A stretch of DNA of 64,000 bases from Cystobacter fuscus (GTDB lineage Bacteria > Myxococcota > Myxococcia > Myxococcales > Myxococcaceae), in NCBI RefSeq assembly GCF_002305875.1, contig NZ_CP022098.1, positions 6,510,001 through 6,574,000 of the forward strand. Direction: 5' to 3'. Shown in pieces: positions 28,276 through 36,973 of this stretch; within the stretch, counting starts at the first letter, position 1; each line of letters opens with the position of its first letter. The notes beneath the pieces are model-generated. The model did no database searches. It saw only the letters and a list, made by a program, of their open reading frames with translations, and was not told the origin of the DNA. Position numbers and translations under genes: made by a program.

Positions 28276-30441
28276 CTACCGCCGGGAGGCCTTCACCTCG
28301 CGGCGCCGCGCGTGGAGGATCCACTCGGTGTAGCCGTTGGGCTGCTCGCGGCCCTTGAAGATGAGCTCCCTCGCGGCCTGGAAGGCCACCCCATCGAACC
28401 CCGGCCCCAGGGGCCGGTAGCCCGGGTCCCCCGCGTTCTGCCGGTCCACCACCGCCGCCATCCGCTTGAGCCCCTCCAGCACCTGGGCCTCCGTCACCAC
28501 GCCGTGCCGCAGCCAGTTGGCCACGTGCTGGCTGGAGATGCGCAGCGTGGCGCGGTCCTCCATCAGCCCCACGTCGTGGATGTCCGGCACCTTGGAGCAG
28601 CCCACCCCCTGATCGATCCAGCGCACCACGTAGCCCAGAATCCCCTGGAGGTTGTTGTCCAGCTCCTGGCGCACCTCCTCGGGCGTCCACTTCGCCTCGG
28701 GGGCCAGGGGGAGCGTGAGCAGCGCGGACAGGGACGTGGGCGCGCGCTGGCGCAGGGCCTCCTGTCGGGTGGCCACGTCCACCTCGTGGTAGTGCAGCGC
28801 GTGCAGGGTGGCCGCCGTGGGCGACGGCACCCAGGCGGTGTTGGCGCCCGCCTGGGGGTGGCCCACCTTCTGCGCCAGCATGTCGGCCATCTTGTCCGGC
28901 GCGGCCCACATGCCCTTGCCGATCTGCGCGCGGCCCTTGAGCCCACACGCCAGCCCCACGTCCACGTTGCGATCCTCGTAGGCCTTGATCCACATCGTGG
29001 ACTTGATGTCGTTCTTGCGCACCATGGGTCCCGCCTCCATGGAGGTGTGGATCTCATCGCCCGTGCGATCCAGGAAGCCGGTGTTGATGAACACCACCCG
29101 GTCGCGCGCCGCGTGGATGCACGCGGCGAGGTTGGCGCTCGTGCGGCGCTCCTCGTCCATGATGCCGATCTTCAGGGTGTGGGCGGGCAGGCCCAGCAGT
29201 TGCTCGACGCGCGAGAACAAGTCGTCGGCGAAGGCGACCTCCTCGGGGCCGTGCATCTTGGGCCGCACCGTGTAGACCGAGCCCGCGCGGCTGTTGCGCC
29301 GGGCGTTGGGGCCGCGCAGGTCATGCAGCGCGACGAGCGAGGTGACGACGGCATCCAGGATGTTCTCGGGGATGGGCGCGCCGTCCTTGTCCAGCACGGC
29401 GTCGGTGTACATGTGCAGGCCCACGTTGCGCACGAGCATCAGGCTGCGGCCGTGCAACGTGAGCTCGCCCCCGCCCGGCTTCGTGTAGACGCGATCCGCG
29501 GCCATGCGGCGCTCCACCTTCTTGCCGCCCTTGTCGAAGTGCGCCGACAGCGTGCCCTTCATCAGCCCGAGCCAGTTGCGGTAGAGCAGCACCTTGTCCT
29601 CGGCATCCACCGCGGACACGCTGTCCTCGCCGTCCATGATGGCGGTGAGCGCGGACTCCACGAGCACGTCCGCCACGCCCGCCTTGTCCGTGCGGCCCAC
29701 GGGGTGGTCGCGATCGATGGACAGCTCCACGTGCAGGCCGTGGTTGACGAACAGCAGGGCCGAGGGGCGCGACGGCTCGCCACGCAGGCCGGCGAACTTC
29801 GCGGGCTGGGCGAGGCCCGTGCGCTGGCCCTCCGCGAGGGTGGCCACCACGGCGCCCCCTTCCACGGCGTAGGACGTCACGTCGCGGTGCGAGTCCCGGG
29901 CCAGGGGGAAGGCCTGATCGAGGAAGGCCCGGGCGCGGGCGATGACACGCTCGCCGCGCACGGGGTTGTAGGGCCCCGAGCGCGTGGCGCCCCCGTCCTC
30001 GGGAAGGACGTCGGTGCCATAGAAGGCGTCATAGAGGCTGCCCCAGCGGGCGTTGGCGGCGTTGAGGGCGTAGCGCGCATTGGTCACCGGCACGACGAGC
30101 TGCGGGCCGGCGACCCGGGCGATCTCCTCGTCCACGTTCGCGGTGCCCACACTGAAGGGCGGAGGCTCGGGCCGCAGGTAGCCAATCTCCTCCAGGAAGG
30201 CCAGGTAGGCCTTGGGATCGAACGGCCGGGGGTGGGCGCGGTGCCAGTCGTCGATGGCCTTCTGGAGGGCGTCCCGGCGCTGGAGCAGGGAGCGGTTGAC
30301 GGGGGCCAACGCGTGCACGAGGGCATCCAGTCCGGAGCCGAACGCCTCGGCGTCCACGCCCGTGCCGGGCAGCGCCTCCTGCATGAGGAAGGCATGGAGC
30401 CGGGAATCCACCTGCAAGCCGCCCACTCGAATGCGCTGCAT
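28276..30441 (-). CDS. glcB: Malate synthase G
   Basis: A 721-residue malate synthase of the G isoform, full length. It condenses glyoxylate with acetyl-CoA to malate in the glyoxylate pathway. Landmarks are [19 protein letters not shown] near residue 130, [38 protein letters not shown] (metal and catalytic acids), [11 protein letters not shown], and [13 protein letters not shown] with the [19 protein letters not shown] strand. The C-terminal helical plug with [11 protein letters not shown] is present. AAAGGGG nine bases upstream supports the ATG. The gene is single, with no isocitrate lyase nearby. It follows the small secreted protein gene in the same direction after a gap of 90 bp. Confidence 0.96.
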   Translation of the reverse strand: MQRIRVGGLQVDSRLHAFLMQEALPGTGVDAEAFGSGLDALVHALAPVNRSLLQRRDALQKAIDDWHRAHPRPFDPKAYLAFLEEIGYLRPEPPPFSVGTANVDEEIARVAGPQLVVPVTNARYALNAANARWGSLYDAFYGTDVLPEDGGATRSGPYNPVRGERVIARARAFLDQAFPLARDSHRDVTSYAVEGGAVVATLAEGQRTGLAQPAKFAGLRGEPSRPSALLFVNHGLHVELSIDRDHPVGRTDKAGVADVLVESALTAIMDGEDSVSAVDAEDKVLLYRNWLGLMKGTLSAHFDKGGKKVERRMAADRVYTKPGGGELTLHGRSLMLVRNVGLHMYTDAVLDKDGAPIPENILDAVVTSLVALHDLRGPNARRNSRAGSVYTVRPKMHGPEEVAFADDLFSRVEQLLGLPAHTLKIGIMDEERRTSANLAACIHAARDRVVFINTGFLDRTGDEIHTSMEAGPMVRKNDIKSTMWIKAYEDRNVDVGLACGLKGRAQIGKGMWAAPDKMADMLAQKVGHPQAGANTAWVPSPTAATLHALHYHEVDVATRQEALRQRAPTSLSALLTLPLAPEAKWTPEEVRQELDNNLQGILGYVVRWIDQGVGCSKVPDIHDVGLMEDRATLRISSQHVANWLRHGVVTEAQVLEGLKRMAAVVDRQNAGDPGYRPLGPGFDGVAFQAARELIFKGREQPNGYTEWILHARRREVKASRR

Positions 30442-30621
30442 CTATCCATCCCCTTTGGCTGAATGACCGCGCTCACGACGCGGTGCCTCCTCCTTGGCAG
30501 ATGGGTCCAGGCTTGTCGACGGGAGGATGCGGGCTCCCGTGCGGGACGTCACAGAGCGACGGCTCGGAGACGGCCCCAGGGCCCGGACACCTGTCGTCAC
30601 GTGAACGAACTCCCAAGGGGC
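30442..30621. other. Intergenic, glcB promoter region
   Basis: 180 bp between the glcB start and the stop of the tetR gene, both on the minus strand. It must contain the glcB promoter unless the genes are co-transcribed. I found no repeat or palindrome of note. Confidence 0.3.
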
Positions 30622-31185
30622 CTACCGGCGAGCCCGTGGCGCGGTGCGCCCGAGGATTCGCTCGGCGGCCGACAGCAGGTACTGGTTCAGCTCCGTGTCC
30701 GAGAACGAGGGGAACCATGCCGCCGCGTTGCGCAACCCACCGAGCGCCACCGCCAGGTACACCTGGTCCTCGGGCGTCATCGACTCCTCCCCGAAGAGCA
30801 GCCGGATGCGCTCGGCGAAACGATCCATCTTCTCGCTGACTACCGGGCTCGCCGCCGCGATCGGATCCTGTTCCAGCAGGCTCAGCAGCCCCCGGTGCTT
30901 GACCAGCAACGACACATAGCCCCGCACCGCCATGCGCCAGCGCGCCGCCCTCCCCGGCTCGGCCTCCGCCTCGTCCAGGAACCGTTGCAGATCCGTGAAT
31001 GCCGGTTCCGCCACGGCCGCCAGCAAATCCTCCTTCGTGCGGAAATGGTAGGACACCGCCGCCTTGGACAACCCCATGGCCGTGGCGATCATCTGGATGG
31101 ACGCGCCCTCGTAGCCATGTTCCGTGAACAGCTCGAGCGCCGTGCGGATCATCCGCTCCCTCGTCTGCTCCGATTCCGCCCTCAT
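30622..31185 (-). CDS. TetR-family repressor, divergent from DUF2236 gene
   Basis: A 187-residue TetR regulator. The helix-turn-helix is at about residues 9-53 (IQMIATAMGLSKAAVSYHFRTKEDLL), with an all-helical ligand domain after it. ATG 31185 has GAGGAGG four bases upstream; the frame is open further but runs through the operators. The gene faces the DUF2236 oxygenase gene across a 172-bp gap holding four copies of a 16-bp palindrome, a strong sign that the protein binds there and controls both genes. In rubber-degrading actinobacteria a TetR protein (LcpR) likewise sits next to the DUF2236 enzyme Lcp; that parallel is suggestive only. Confidence 0.88.
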   Translation of the reverse strand: MRAESEQTRERMIRTALELFTEHGYEGASIQMIATAMGLSKAAVSYHFRTKEDLLAAVAEPAFTDLQRFLDEAEAEPGRAARWRMAVRGYVSLLVKHRGLLSLLEQDPIAAASPVVSEKMDRFAERIRLLFGEESMTPEDQVYLAVALGGLRNAAAWFPSFSDTELNQYLLSAAERILGRTAPRARR

Positions 31186-31213
31186 CCGTCCTCCTCTCCC
31201 GTCACTGTATGGA

Positions 31214-31308
31214 CTGGACGAGCGTCCAGCAATCCACTGGACGATCGTCCAGCAAGCACTTGACGATCGTCCAGTCACTGGTGATACAAGAACTGGACGA
31301 TCGGCCAG
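31214..31308. promoter_or_regulatory. Array of four palindromic operators
   Basis: Four copies of CTGGACGATCGTCCAG lie at 31214-31229, 31237-31252, 31259-31274 and 31293-31308. Copy 2 is perfect; copies 1, 3 and 4 differ by one base each. Centres are 23, 22 and 34 bp apart, near whole helix turns, so bound dimers would line up on one face. The array fills the gap between the divergent tetR and DUF2236 genes. Confidence 0.9.
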
Positions 31309-31357
31309 CAATCCCGTTGGCCGAGGCTCGGCAGTGCACCAGGACAGGGAGGACGTC

Positions 31358-32542
31358 ATGATCGCGACGGAGCAGGACAGCGGGTTGCCCGGCAGGTGGG
31401 TCCATCACGAGGCCGCGCGGGCCCGGCATGGCCAGAAAGCGGACTTCACGGCACGCATGCTGTCCGTGGGAGATCCCCTCGCGGACGCGGTGATCCGCGA
31501 GTTGGACGCGCTGGGCAAGGACGGCAGGCAGCAACTCAACGCCGGCCTCGCCCACGGCCTGGACAGCTTGAAGGATCCACCGCCGGCCATCGCCGCGCTG
31601 CTGCGCCAGCTCGAGACCGTGCCCGAGTGGGTCGACCGCGAGGCGCTGCACCAGGGCGACGTCGTGTCCCAGTCCATTCCACCGCTCTGGAGCGACCTCG
31701 CCTTCTCCGCCGGCTCGCTGGTGCACACCTACCGTGCGCCGGCCATCGCCCGGTTGCTCACGCGCACCGGCCAGCTCGCCACCCAGGCGTCGAGGCGGCT
31801 GTTGGAGACAGGCATCTGGCGCGTGCACAGCATGCTGCCCGGAGGGCTGGTGCGCGGTGCGCCCGGCTACATCCACACCGCCCAGGTCCGGCTGCTGCAC
31901 GCCCGGGTGCGCGCCACCGCGCTCCAGCACGGCTGGGAGCACCAGCAATGGGGCGTCCCCATCAACCAGACCGACGTCGCGCGCACCTGGCTGGACTTCA
32001 CCGTGGTGCCCTTCCGCGCCCTGGAGACACTCGGCTTCTTCCTCACCGAGCCGCGGCAGGAGGCCCTCTACCGGCACTGGTGGTACGTCGGCTACCTGTT
32101 GGGACTGGACGAGGGCTTCTTCCTGCCCGTGCGCAACCATGCCCAGGCCGGGGAGTTGCTCGACCTGGTCGACTCCACCCTCACGCCGCCGGACGAGCAC
32201 ACGCGCGCCCTGACCGCGGCCCTGCTGGACGCCACCGCGCAGGTGCTCTGCTCGGTGAAGGGCTCGCCCTTCACCGTCCCCATGGCCCGGCAGATGCTCG
32301 ACACCCTGACGCGCACGTTCCAGGGCGATACAGCCGCCGACGCCCTGGGCATTCCGCCCGCGTCCGGAATGGCGCTGCTCCCGCTGATCGCGCTGGGCAA
32401 TGCCGAACTCCAACGCTGGCAGCTCCACTCACCCGAGGCCGCGGCACGAGCGCGCGAGGAGCACCTCGCCCTCTACCACGCGCGGATGACCCTGGCACCC
32501 GATGGGACGGAGTACCAGAAGCACGTGAAGGCCGTGGACTGA
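31358..32542 (+). CDS. DUF2236 (MpaB/Lcp-like) oxygenase
   Basis: A 394-residue protein of the DUF2236 superfamily, which includes latex-clearing protein (a b-type haem rubber dioxygenase) and MpaB-type oxygenases. The conserved helices are visible: the YIHTAQVRLLHARVRATALQ segment, VPINQTDVARTWLDF, and YRHWWYVGYLLGLDEGFFLP. No signal peptide or Tat motif is seen, unlike secreted Lcp, so it should act inside the cell. GGGAGG before ATG 31358 fixes the start. Expression is very likely controlled by the divergent TetR through the four operators. Substrate unknown; polyprenoid or fatty chains are the natural guess. Confidence 0.8.
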   Translation: MIATEQDSGLPGRWVHHEAARARHGQKADFTARMLSVGDPLADAVIRELDALGKDGRQQLNAGLAHGLDSLKDPPPAIAALLRQLETVPEWVDREALHQGDVVSQSIPPLWSDLAFSAGSLVHTYRAPAIARLLTRTGQLATQASRRLLETGIWRVHSMLPGGLVRGAPGYIHTAQVRLLHARVRATALQHGWEHQQWGVPINQTDVARTWLDFTVVPFRALETLGFFLTEPRQEALYRHWWYVGYLLGLDEGFFLPVRNHAQAGELLDLVDSTLTPPDEHTRALTAALLDATAQVLCSVKGSPFTVPMARQMLDTLTRTFQGDTAADALGIPPASGMALLPLIALGNAELQRWQLHSPEAAARAREEHLALYHARMTLAPDGTEYQKHVKAVD

Positions 32543-32552
32543 GACGGCACCC

Positions 32553-32739
32553 CTGGCCGATTCGCCGACAAGCTTGGACATCAAACAAGCAGCCATCAAA
32601 CACACATCGTGTGTGCGCTACCCCGGCGGCAGCATGTGTCACCAGCGTGTCACGCACGCTGAGCGCTCTTCGGGGACCGGCGGCGCAGCCAGAGCATCCC
32701 TTTGCACTGTCACTGACTCGAGCGCACCACCGCGGCGCG
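32553..32739 (+). repeat. ~185-bp leader repeat, copy A
   Basis: This block and the one at 34369-34550 are alike over their whole length. The last ~57 bp (ending CGCACCACCGCGGCGCG) are almost identical and the first ~75 bp are strongly conserved. Both contain a CACATCRTGTG-type palindrome (here arms CACACA/TGTGTG, 32601-32615). Copy A ends 107 bp before a TTG-started secreted-protein gene. A shared promoter/operator region is the simplest reading. Confidence 0.7.
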
Positions 32740-32846
32740 AGCGGCGCACGGGGCGCCACCTCCTCGTTACGGGAGGAAAGCATATCTTGATCTTTCTTCT
32801 TGGACTCCTCTATACCGGCACGCCGCATCTTTGAGAGGAGATTGCC

Positions 32847-34184
32847 TTGAAACTGGTTGCCTTGAAGAGGGCTCGGACCGCTCTGTCATTGCTGCTTCTG
32901 GCGTCGTCCCCCGTGATTGCCGCCACCCCGGAGCGTGTGGATGCGTCGCTGCGCCGCGCGAAGGAACTGGAACCTGCCGCCCCGGTCGCGGCCACTACAG
33001 GTCACAAGAAAGAGCCGAAGATCCATGGCCGGGTCGACCTGCAACGGCTGACGAACCAGGCAGCGGTAGGCGACACCACCTCGTTCGCGGGTAACAACAC
33101 ACCGGGAACCGCGCAGTACCTTGACCTGAACACCCAGGTGAGCGCCCCCCTGGCCACGCCGGGCGAGCAGGCCTGGTACTACGTCTACGTGCCGGCCAAT
33201 GGCAAGGTCACGGCTTTTCTCCAGACGGTGAACAACGCCAGTCTGGACTATGATCTGTACCTCTACAAGTACAACCCGGTGGACGGCTCGCTCGCGCCGC
33301 AGGCCTATTCGTTCTACGCGCCCACGCACTATGAGCAGGCCAGCACTTCCGCTGCCACGGGTGACTTCTACTTCATCATGGTCCATGCCTATCAGGGGGC
33401 GGACCCCGTCAACCCCTATACACTGGCCGTCTTGTACTCATCCCTTCCCGACGTGGATGAGCCCAATGACAACCCCTGGCAGGCCAGGAGCGCCGTCGAT
33501 GGGGTCACGGCCATTCGCACGCTGGACAACGGCTTCGACGAGGACTGGACCCGCATCACCCTCACCCAGGAGAACACCTTCGCGTTTTCGTTGAGCACGG
33601 CGGCCACGGGGGCCTATCAGCTTCACCTGTTTGGCACCAACATCCATGGCGCGCCGCTCGCCACCGTCAACAAGAACACCCAGGCCGCCTTCACGTTGTC
33701 TCCCGGCACCTGGTATGTGCGCGTGCTCTCGCTCGACTCCGTGCTCCCCGCCGAACCCTATACCCTCCGCGTGGCCGTGGCGGCTGGCGCGCTGACGGAT
33801 GTCAAGGTTCTCAACCACGCCGGGGTCGAAGATTATATCAACTATGGACAGGGCCCTTCCTGGCGCATCCAGACGGCCGCTACCTTCCAAGGCGTCTTGA
33901 AGGACCGGTACGGCCGCGTGCTGCCGAACACCCCCGTAAACCTCGTCGTCTACACACCGAGCACCTACCGGAAGGAGACCTCTGCCAGCGGCCTGTCGGA
34001 TGCCAATGGCGCATTCAGCATCCCGGTGGATCTGCCCGCGGCTCTTGGCACACTGCCGTATGACTTCGTGTTTGGGGCGGAGTATTATGATCTCGCCAAC
34101 TTCCGCCTGTCCGCGGACGGTGTCTCGGTCGGCAGACACCTCTATCACTACGCCTATACCCGGTGGTACCCGGTCGATCCCTGA
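32847..34184 (+). CDS. Secreted protein with two pre-peptidase C-terminal-like domains
   Basis: A 445-residue exported protein. The signal peptide ends in SSPVIA-A; a basic spacer follows. Two beta-sandwich domains of the PPC type lie at about 85-200 and 205-310: each has a DxYYVYVP- or DWTRITL-like strand, a DYDLYLYKY-type Asp strand and an FYFIMVHAYQG- or WYVRVLSL-type end strand. A last domain (about 330-440) looks like a carboxypeptidase-regulatory/Ig-type beta module (VLKDRYGRVLPNTPVNLVVY). No catalytic domain is seen, so it is probably a surface or substrate-binding protein. The start is TTG, with GAGAGGAG six bases before it. A paralogue with the same layout occurs at 42354. Confidence 0.7.
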   Translation: MKLVALKRARTALSLLLLASSPVIAATPERVDASLRRAKELEPAAPVAATTGHKKEPKIHGRVDLQRLTNQAAVGDTTSFAGNNTPGTAQYLDLNTQVSAPLATPGEQAWYYVYVPANGKVTAFLQTVNNASLDYDLYLYKYNPVDGSLAPQAYSFYAPTHYEQASTSAATGDFYFIMVHAYQGADPVNPYTLAVLYSSLPDVDEPNDNPWQARSAVDGVTAIRTLDNGFDEDWTRITLTQENTFAFSLSTAATGAYQLHLFGTNIHGAPLATVNKNTQAAFTLSPGTWYVRVLSLDSVLPAEPYTLRVAVAAGALTDVKVLNHAGVEDYINYGQGPSWRIQTAATFQGVLKDRYGRVLPNTPVNLVVYTPSTYRKETSASGLSDANGAFSIPVDLPAALGTLPYDFVFGAEYYDLANFRLSADGVSVGRHLYHYAYTRWYPVDP

Positions 34185-34205
34185 GAAGGGCTGGGTTCAA
34201 GGAGT

Positions 34206-34352
34206 CACTCAGCCCGGCATCGGCCCCACGTAGCGGGAAGCGGGGCGGATGAGTCGGCCGGTGGCCCGCTGCTCGGCGACATGGCCCAGCCACCCGGCCG
34301 CAGGCGAACGCGGCCGGGAACAGCGAGCGCTCCGGCCCCACCGCATCGAGCA
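34206..34352 (-). pseudogene. Duplicated 3' fragment of the citrate synthase gene
   Basis: This 147-bp stretch repeats the last part of the citrate synthase gene (39612-39766) with about 95% identity, including the stop region, but with an 8-bp deletion (one of two tandem ACCCGGCC units is lost) that breaks the frame. It is followed at once by leader-repeat copy B. It marks the end of a copied segment. Confidence 0.8.
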
Positions 34353-34368
34353 GGCTGAGACAGCACTC

Positions 34369-34550
34369 CTGGCCGATTCACTGACAAGCTTGGAAATCAA
34401 ACAAGCAACCATCCATACGCACATCATGTGTGCGCTACCCCGGCGGCATCTACCGACGTGCCGCATGTGCTGAGCGCACATCAAGAATCGGCAGCACAGC
34501 CAGAGCATCCCTTTGCACTGTCACTGACTTGAGCGCACCACCGCGGCGCG
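34369..34550 (+). repeat. ~185-bp leader repeat, copy B
   Basis: Second copy of the block at 32553. Its palindrome reads CACAT-C-ATGTG (34420-34430), better paired than in copy A. It ends 68 bp before the pectate-lyase-like gene. The two copies bracket the 32847 gene. Confidence 0.7.
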
Positions 34551-34618
34551 TCATCCTGAAATCTAACATCCTCATCATTGACGCTCAACGGCATGAAAAG
34601 TAGAATAAGCAGCCAACC

Positions 34619-36244
34619 ATGAAAAACCTACTTAAATTCGCCGTGCCGATCGCGCTCGTCTCTACCGCTTGTAGCACCGACGACACCATCGCGACCGACG
34701 GAGTGGGCGACACCGTGGGGGCCCCGCTACTGGCGTCCCCCCTGGCATTTCCAGGTGCGCAGGGATTTGGCAAGAACGCAACGGGCGGACGGAACGGCAC
34801 GGTCTACCACGTGACCAATCTCAATGACTCGGGCGCTGGCTCCTTCCGGGATGCCGTCAGCAGCTCGAACCGGATCGTCGTGTTCGACGTGGGCGGCTAC
34901 ATCCAGCTCAAGACCGCCGTGTCAGTCAAAAGCAACATCACCATCGCGGGCCAGACGGCTCCGGGAGAGGGCATCGGGTTCCGGGGCGGGGAGATCTCCT
35001 TCGCCAAGTCGTCCAACATCATCTGTCGGTACCTGCGCATTCGTCCGGGGAGCGAGACCGCGAGCACCACGGACGACGCGCTGAGCCTCTACCGGGCGCG
35101 CAACGTGATGATCGATCACTCCTCCTTCGAATTTGGTCCCTGGAACAACATCGATGGAGTCAGCGACGACTGGCAGAACGCCCCCGTCACGGACATCACC
35201 ATACAGGACTCCCTGATCGCCAACCCCACGGGGCAACAGTTCGGCGCTCACACGGAGTCCGTCTCGAGTCAGTGGGCCTGGTACCGCAACATCTTCGCCC
35301 ATTCCCACAACCGGAACCCGCTCGCCAAGATCAACACGGTGTTCGTCAACAACCTGATCTACAACTACTCGGCGGCCTACACGACGCACACCAGCACGAA
35401 CTTCAAGCACGACATCCTGAACAACTACTTCGTCTTCGGGCCGGCCTCCACGGGGACGGACAACACCTGGTTCCAGGTCGACAAGAACCAATCCATCTAC
35501 TACCAAGGCAACCTCAAGGACACGAACCGCAACGGCAAGCTCGACGGCGCGACGACGACGCCCTACTGGTATCAGGGGCCGGGCACGGTGCTCTCGAGCC
35601 CCTGGTCCAGCGAGACCACCGCGACCGCCCCCCTCGACACCGCCTCCGCGGCTCGCGTGGCGATCTCCATGGCGGGGCCGCTGCCGCGGGATCCGGTGGA
35701 TGCGCTGCTCATCAGTCAGGTGTCGAAGCTGGGCAGCGGAACGACGGGGACCGGGGCCAACACCGCCGGGCCCGACGGAGGGCTCTACACCAGTCAGGCG
35801 CAGACCGGCCTCCCGAACAACGGCTATGGCTCCATCGCAGGTGGCTCGCGGCCCACGGACACGGACAACGACGGCATGCCCGACACCTGGGAAATGGCGA
35901 CCGGGTCCCAGCCGAACGTGAATGACGCGATGACCAAGGCCGCCGACGGCTATGCCCTCATCGAGCACTACATCAACTGGCTGGCGGAGCCGCATGCGTC
36001 CACCACCGCGGGGACCGCCGTGAACATCGACTTGTCCGCATGGACCGCCGGGTTCCTGAGCGTGTCCCCGACCTACACGGTGGCCGCGGCGAAGAATGGA
36101 ACCGTCACGCTGCAGTCGGACGGGCACACCGCGCGCCTTCAGCCCGCGAGCGGCTTCCGCGGACTGTCGTCCTTCACCTTCACGGTGAAGGGTTCGGACG
36201 GCAGTGCTTACACGAAGGAAGTCGTGGTGCTGGTTGCTCCCTGA
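34619..36244 (+). CDS. Pectate-lyase-like right-handed beta-helix lipoprotein
   Basis: A 541-residue exported protein. A lipoprotein signal (VPIALVSTAC) is followed by a pectate-lyase-type start (FPGAQGFGKNATGGRNGTVYHVTNLNDSGAGSFRDA) and a parallel beta-helix with IICRYLRIRPGS, DDALSLYRARNVMIDHSSF and WAWYRNIFAHSHNRNPL. This layout matches polysaccharide lyase family 1-type secreted lyases of soil bacteria. A Ca-binding-like DTDNDGMPDTWE motif sits near residue 420 and a cadherin/Ig-like beta domain ends the protein. It probably cleaves pectin or a related polyuronide outside the cell. No strong ribosome site precedes the ATG. Leader repeat B lies just upstream. It converges on the SDR gene, 21 bp between stops. 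Confidence 0.85.
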   Translation: MKNLLKFAVPIALVSTACSTDDTIATDGVGDTVGAPLLASPLAFPGAQGFGKNATGGRNGTVYHVTNLNDSGAGSFRDAVSSSNRIVVFDVGGYIQLKTAVSVKSNITIAGQTAPGEGIGFRGGEISFAKSSNIICRYLRIRPGSETASTTDDALSLYRARNVMIDHSSFEFGPWNNIDGVSDDWQNAPVTDITIQDSLIANPTGQQFGAHTESVSSQWAWYRNIFAHSHNRNPLAKINTVFVNNLIYNYSAAYTTHTSTNFKHDILNNYFVFGPASTGTDNTWFQVDKNQSIYYQGNLKDTNRNGKLDGATTTPYWYQGPGTVLSSPWSSETTATAPLDTASAARVAISMAGPLPRDPVDALLISQVSKLGSGTTGTGANTAGPDGGLYTSQAQTGLPNNGYGSIAGGSRPTDTDNDGMPDTWEMATGSQPNVNDAMTKAADGYALIEHYINWLAEPHASTTAGTAVNIDLSAWTAGFLSVSPTYTVAAAKNGTVTLQSDGHTARLQPASGFRGLSSFTFTVKGSDGSAYTKEVVVLVAP

Positions 36245-36265
36245 CGCTGGCGGAGTGCCACCGCC

Positions 36266-36964
36266 TCAGATGCACCAGCCTCCGGCCATCGAGATGACCT
36301 GTCCAGCCATGAAGTTGCTGGCATCGGTGGAGAGCGCGAGAGCAAGCTCGGCGGCTTCATACCCTTCGCCGGTCCGGCCGGCCGGGATGTTGGCCACGAG
36401 CGAAGCGCGCATTCCAGGCTCGGCGAGCATCGCTGGAGTGAAGTAGGTGACGTTCTCCAGGTACGACGGGGCGATGGCGTTGAACTGCACGTTGTAGGGG
36501 GCAACCTCCGCGCCGGTGGCCAGGACGAAGGCGTTCTGGGCACCCCGTGCCGCGGAGTAGACCGCCAGCCCTGGGATGGCCCGGACGGCAACGGCGCTGG
36601 TGAAGGCCACGATCTTGCCGGAGCGCCGCTCGATCATCTGCGGAACGACCGCGCGAACGAAGCGGACCATGGGCCAGACGATCTCGTCCAGGTAGGCCTG
36701 GAAGTCTTCGTCGACGAAGTCCTGGACCTTTCCGAGCATCTTTGAATAGGGCGTGATCCTCAGGGGACCCGCGAAGTTGGTCACGAGCACGTCGATCCTT
36801 CCCGCTGCGTCGACGACCCGCTGGGGGGCCTTGGGGTCGAGGTAGTCGGTCGTGTCGGCGATGACCTCGGCCCCTTCCTTGGTGAAGAGCTCGCAGACCG
36901 GCGGGCCGGCATACCGGTCAGCGCTGGTCACGAGTACCCTGCGTCCACTCAATCGTCCGCTCAT
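36266..36964 (-). CDS. SDR protein with halohydrin dehalogenase motifs
   Basis: A 232-residue short-chain dehydrogenase-fold protein that lacks the Gly-rich NAD loop (TGxxxGxG). Instead it reads T13-SADR-Y18-A-G20, which fits the halohydrin-dehalogenase signature T-x4-F/Y-x-G for the halide pocket. The catalytic residues S123-x12-Y136-x3-R140 fit S-x12-Y-x3-R exactly, with Arg in place of the SDR Lys. Length (232) is in the normal range. Such enzymes turn vicinal haloalcohols into epoxides plus halide, without cofactor. Start ATG 36964 has AGGGA upstream. The dioxygenase-like gene upstream ends only 9 bp before it, so the two are co-translated. If the motifs mislead, it would be an atypical, cofactor-free SDR. 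Confidence 0.8.
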   Translation of the reverse strand: MSGRLSGRRVLVTSADRYAGPPVCELFTKEGAEVIADTTDYLDPKAPQRVVDAAGRIDVLVTNFAGPLRITPYSKMLGKVQDFVDEDFQAYLDEIVWPMVRFVRAVVPQMIERRSGKIVAFTSAVAVRAIPGLAVYSAARGAQNAFVLATGAEVAPYNVQFNAIAPSYLENVTYFTPAMLAEPGMRASLVANIPAGRTGEGYEAAELALALSTDASNFMAGQVISMAGGWCI

Positions 36965-36973
36965 CCTGAGTCC

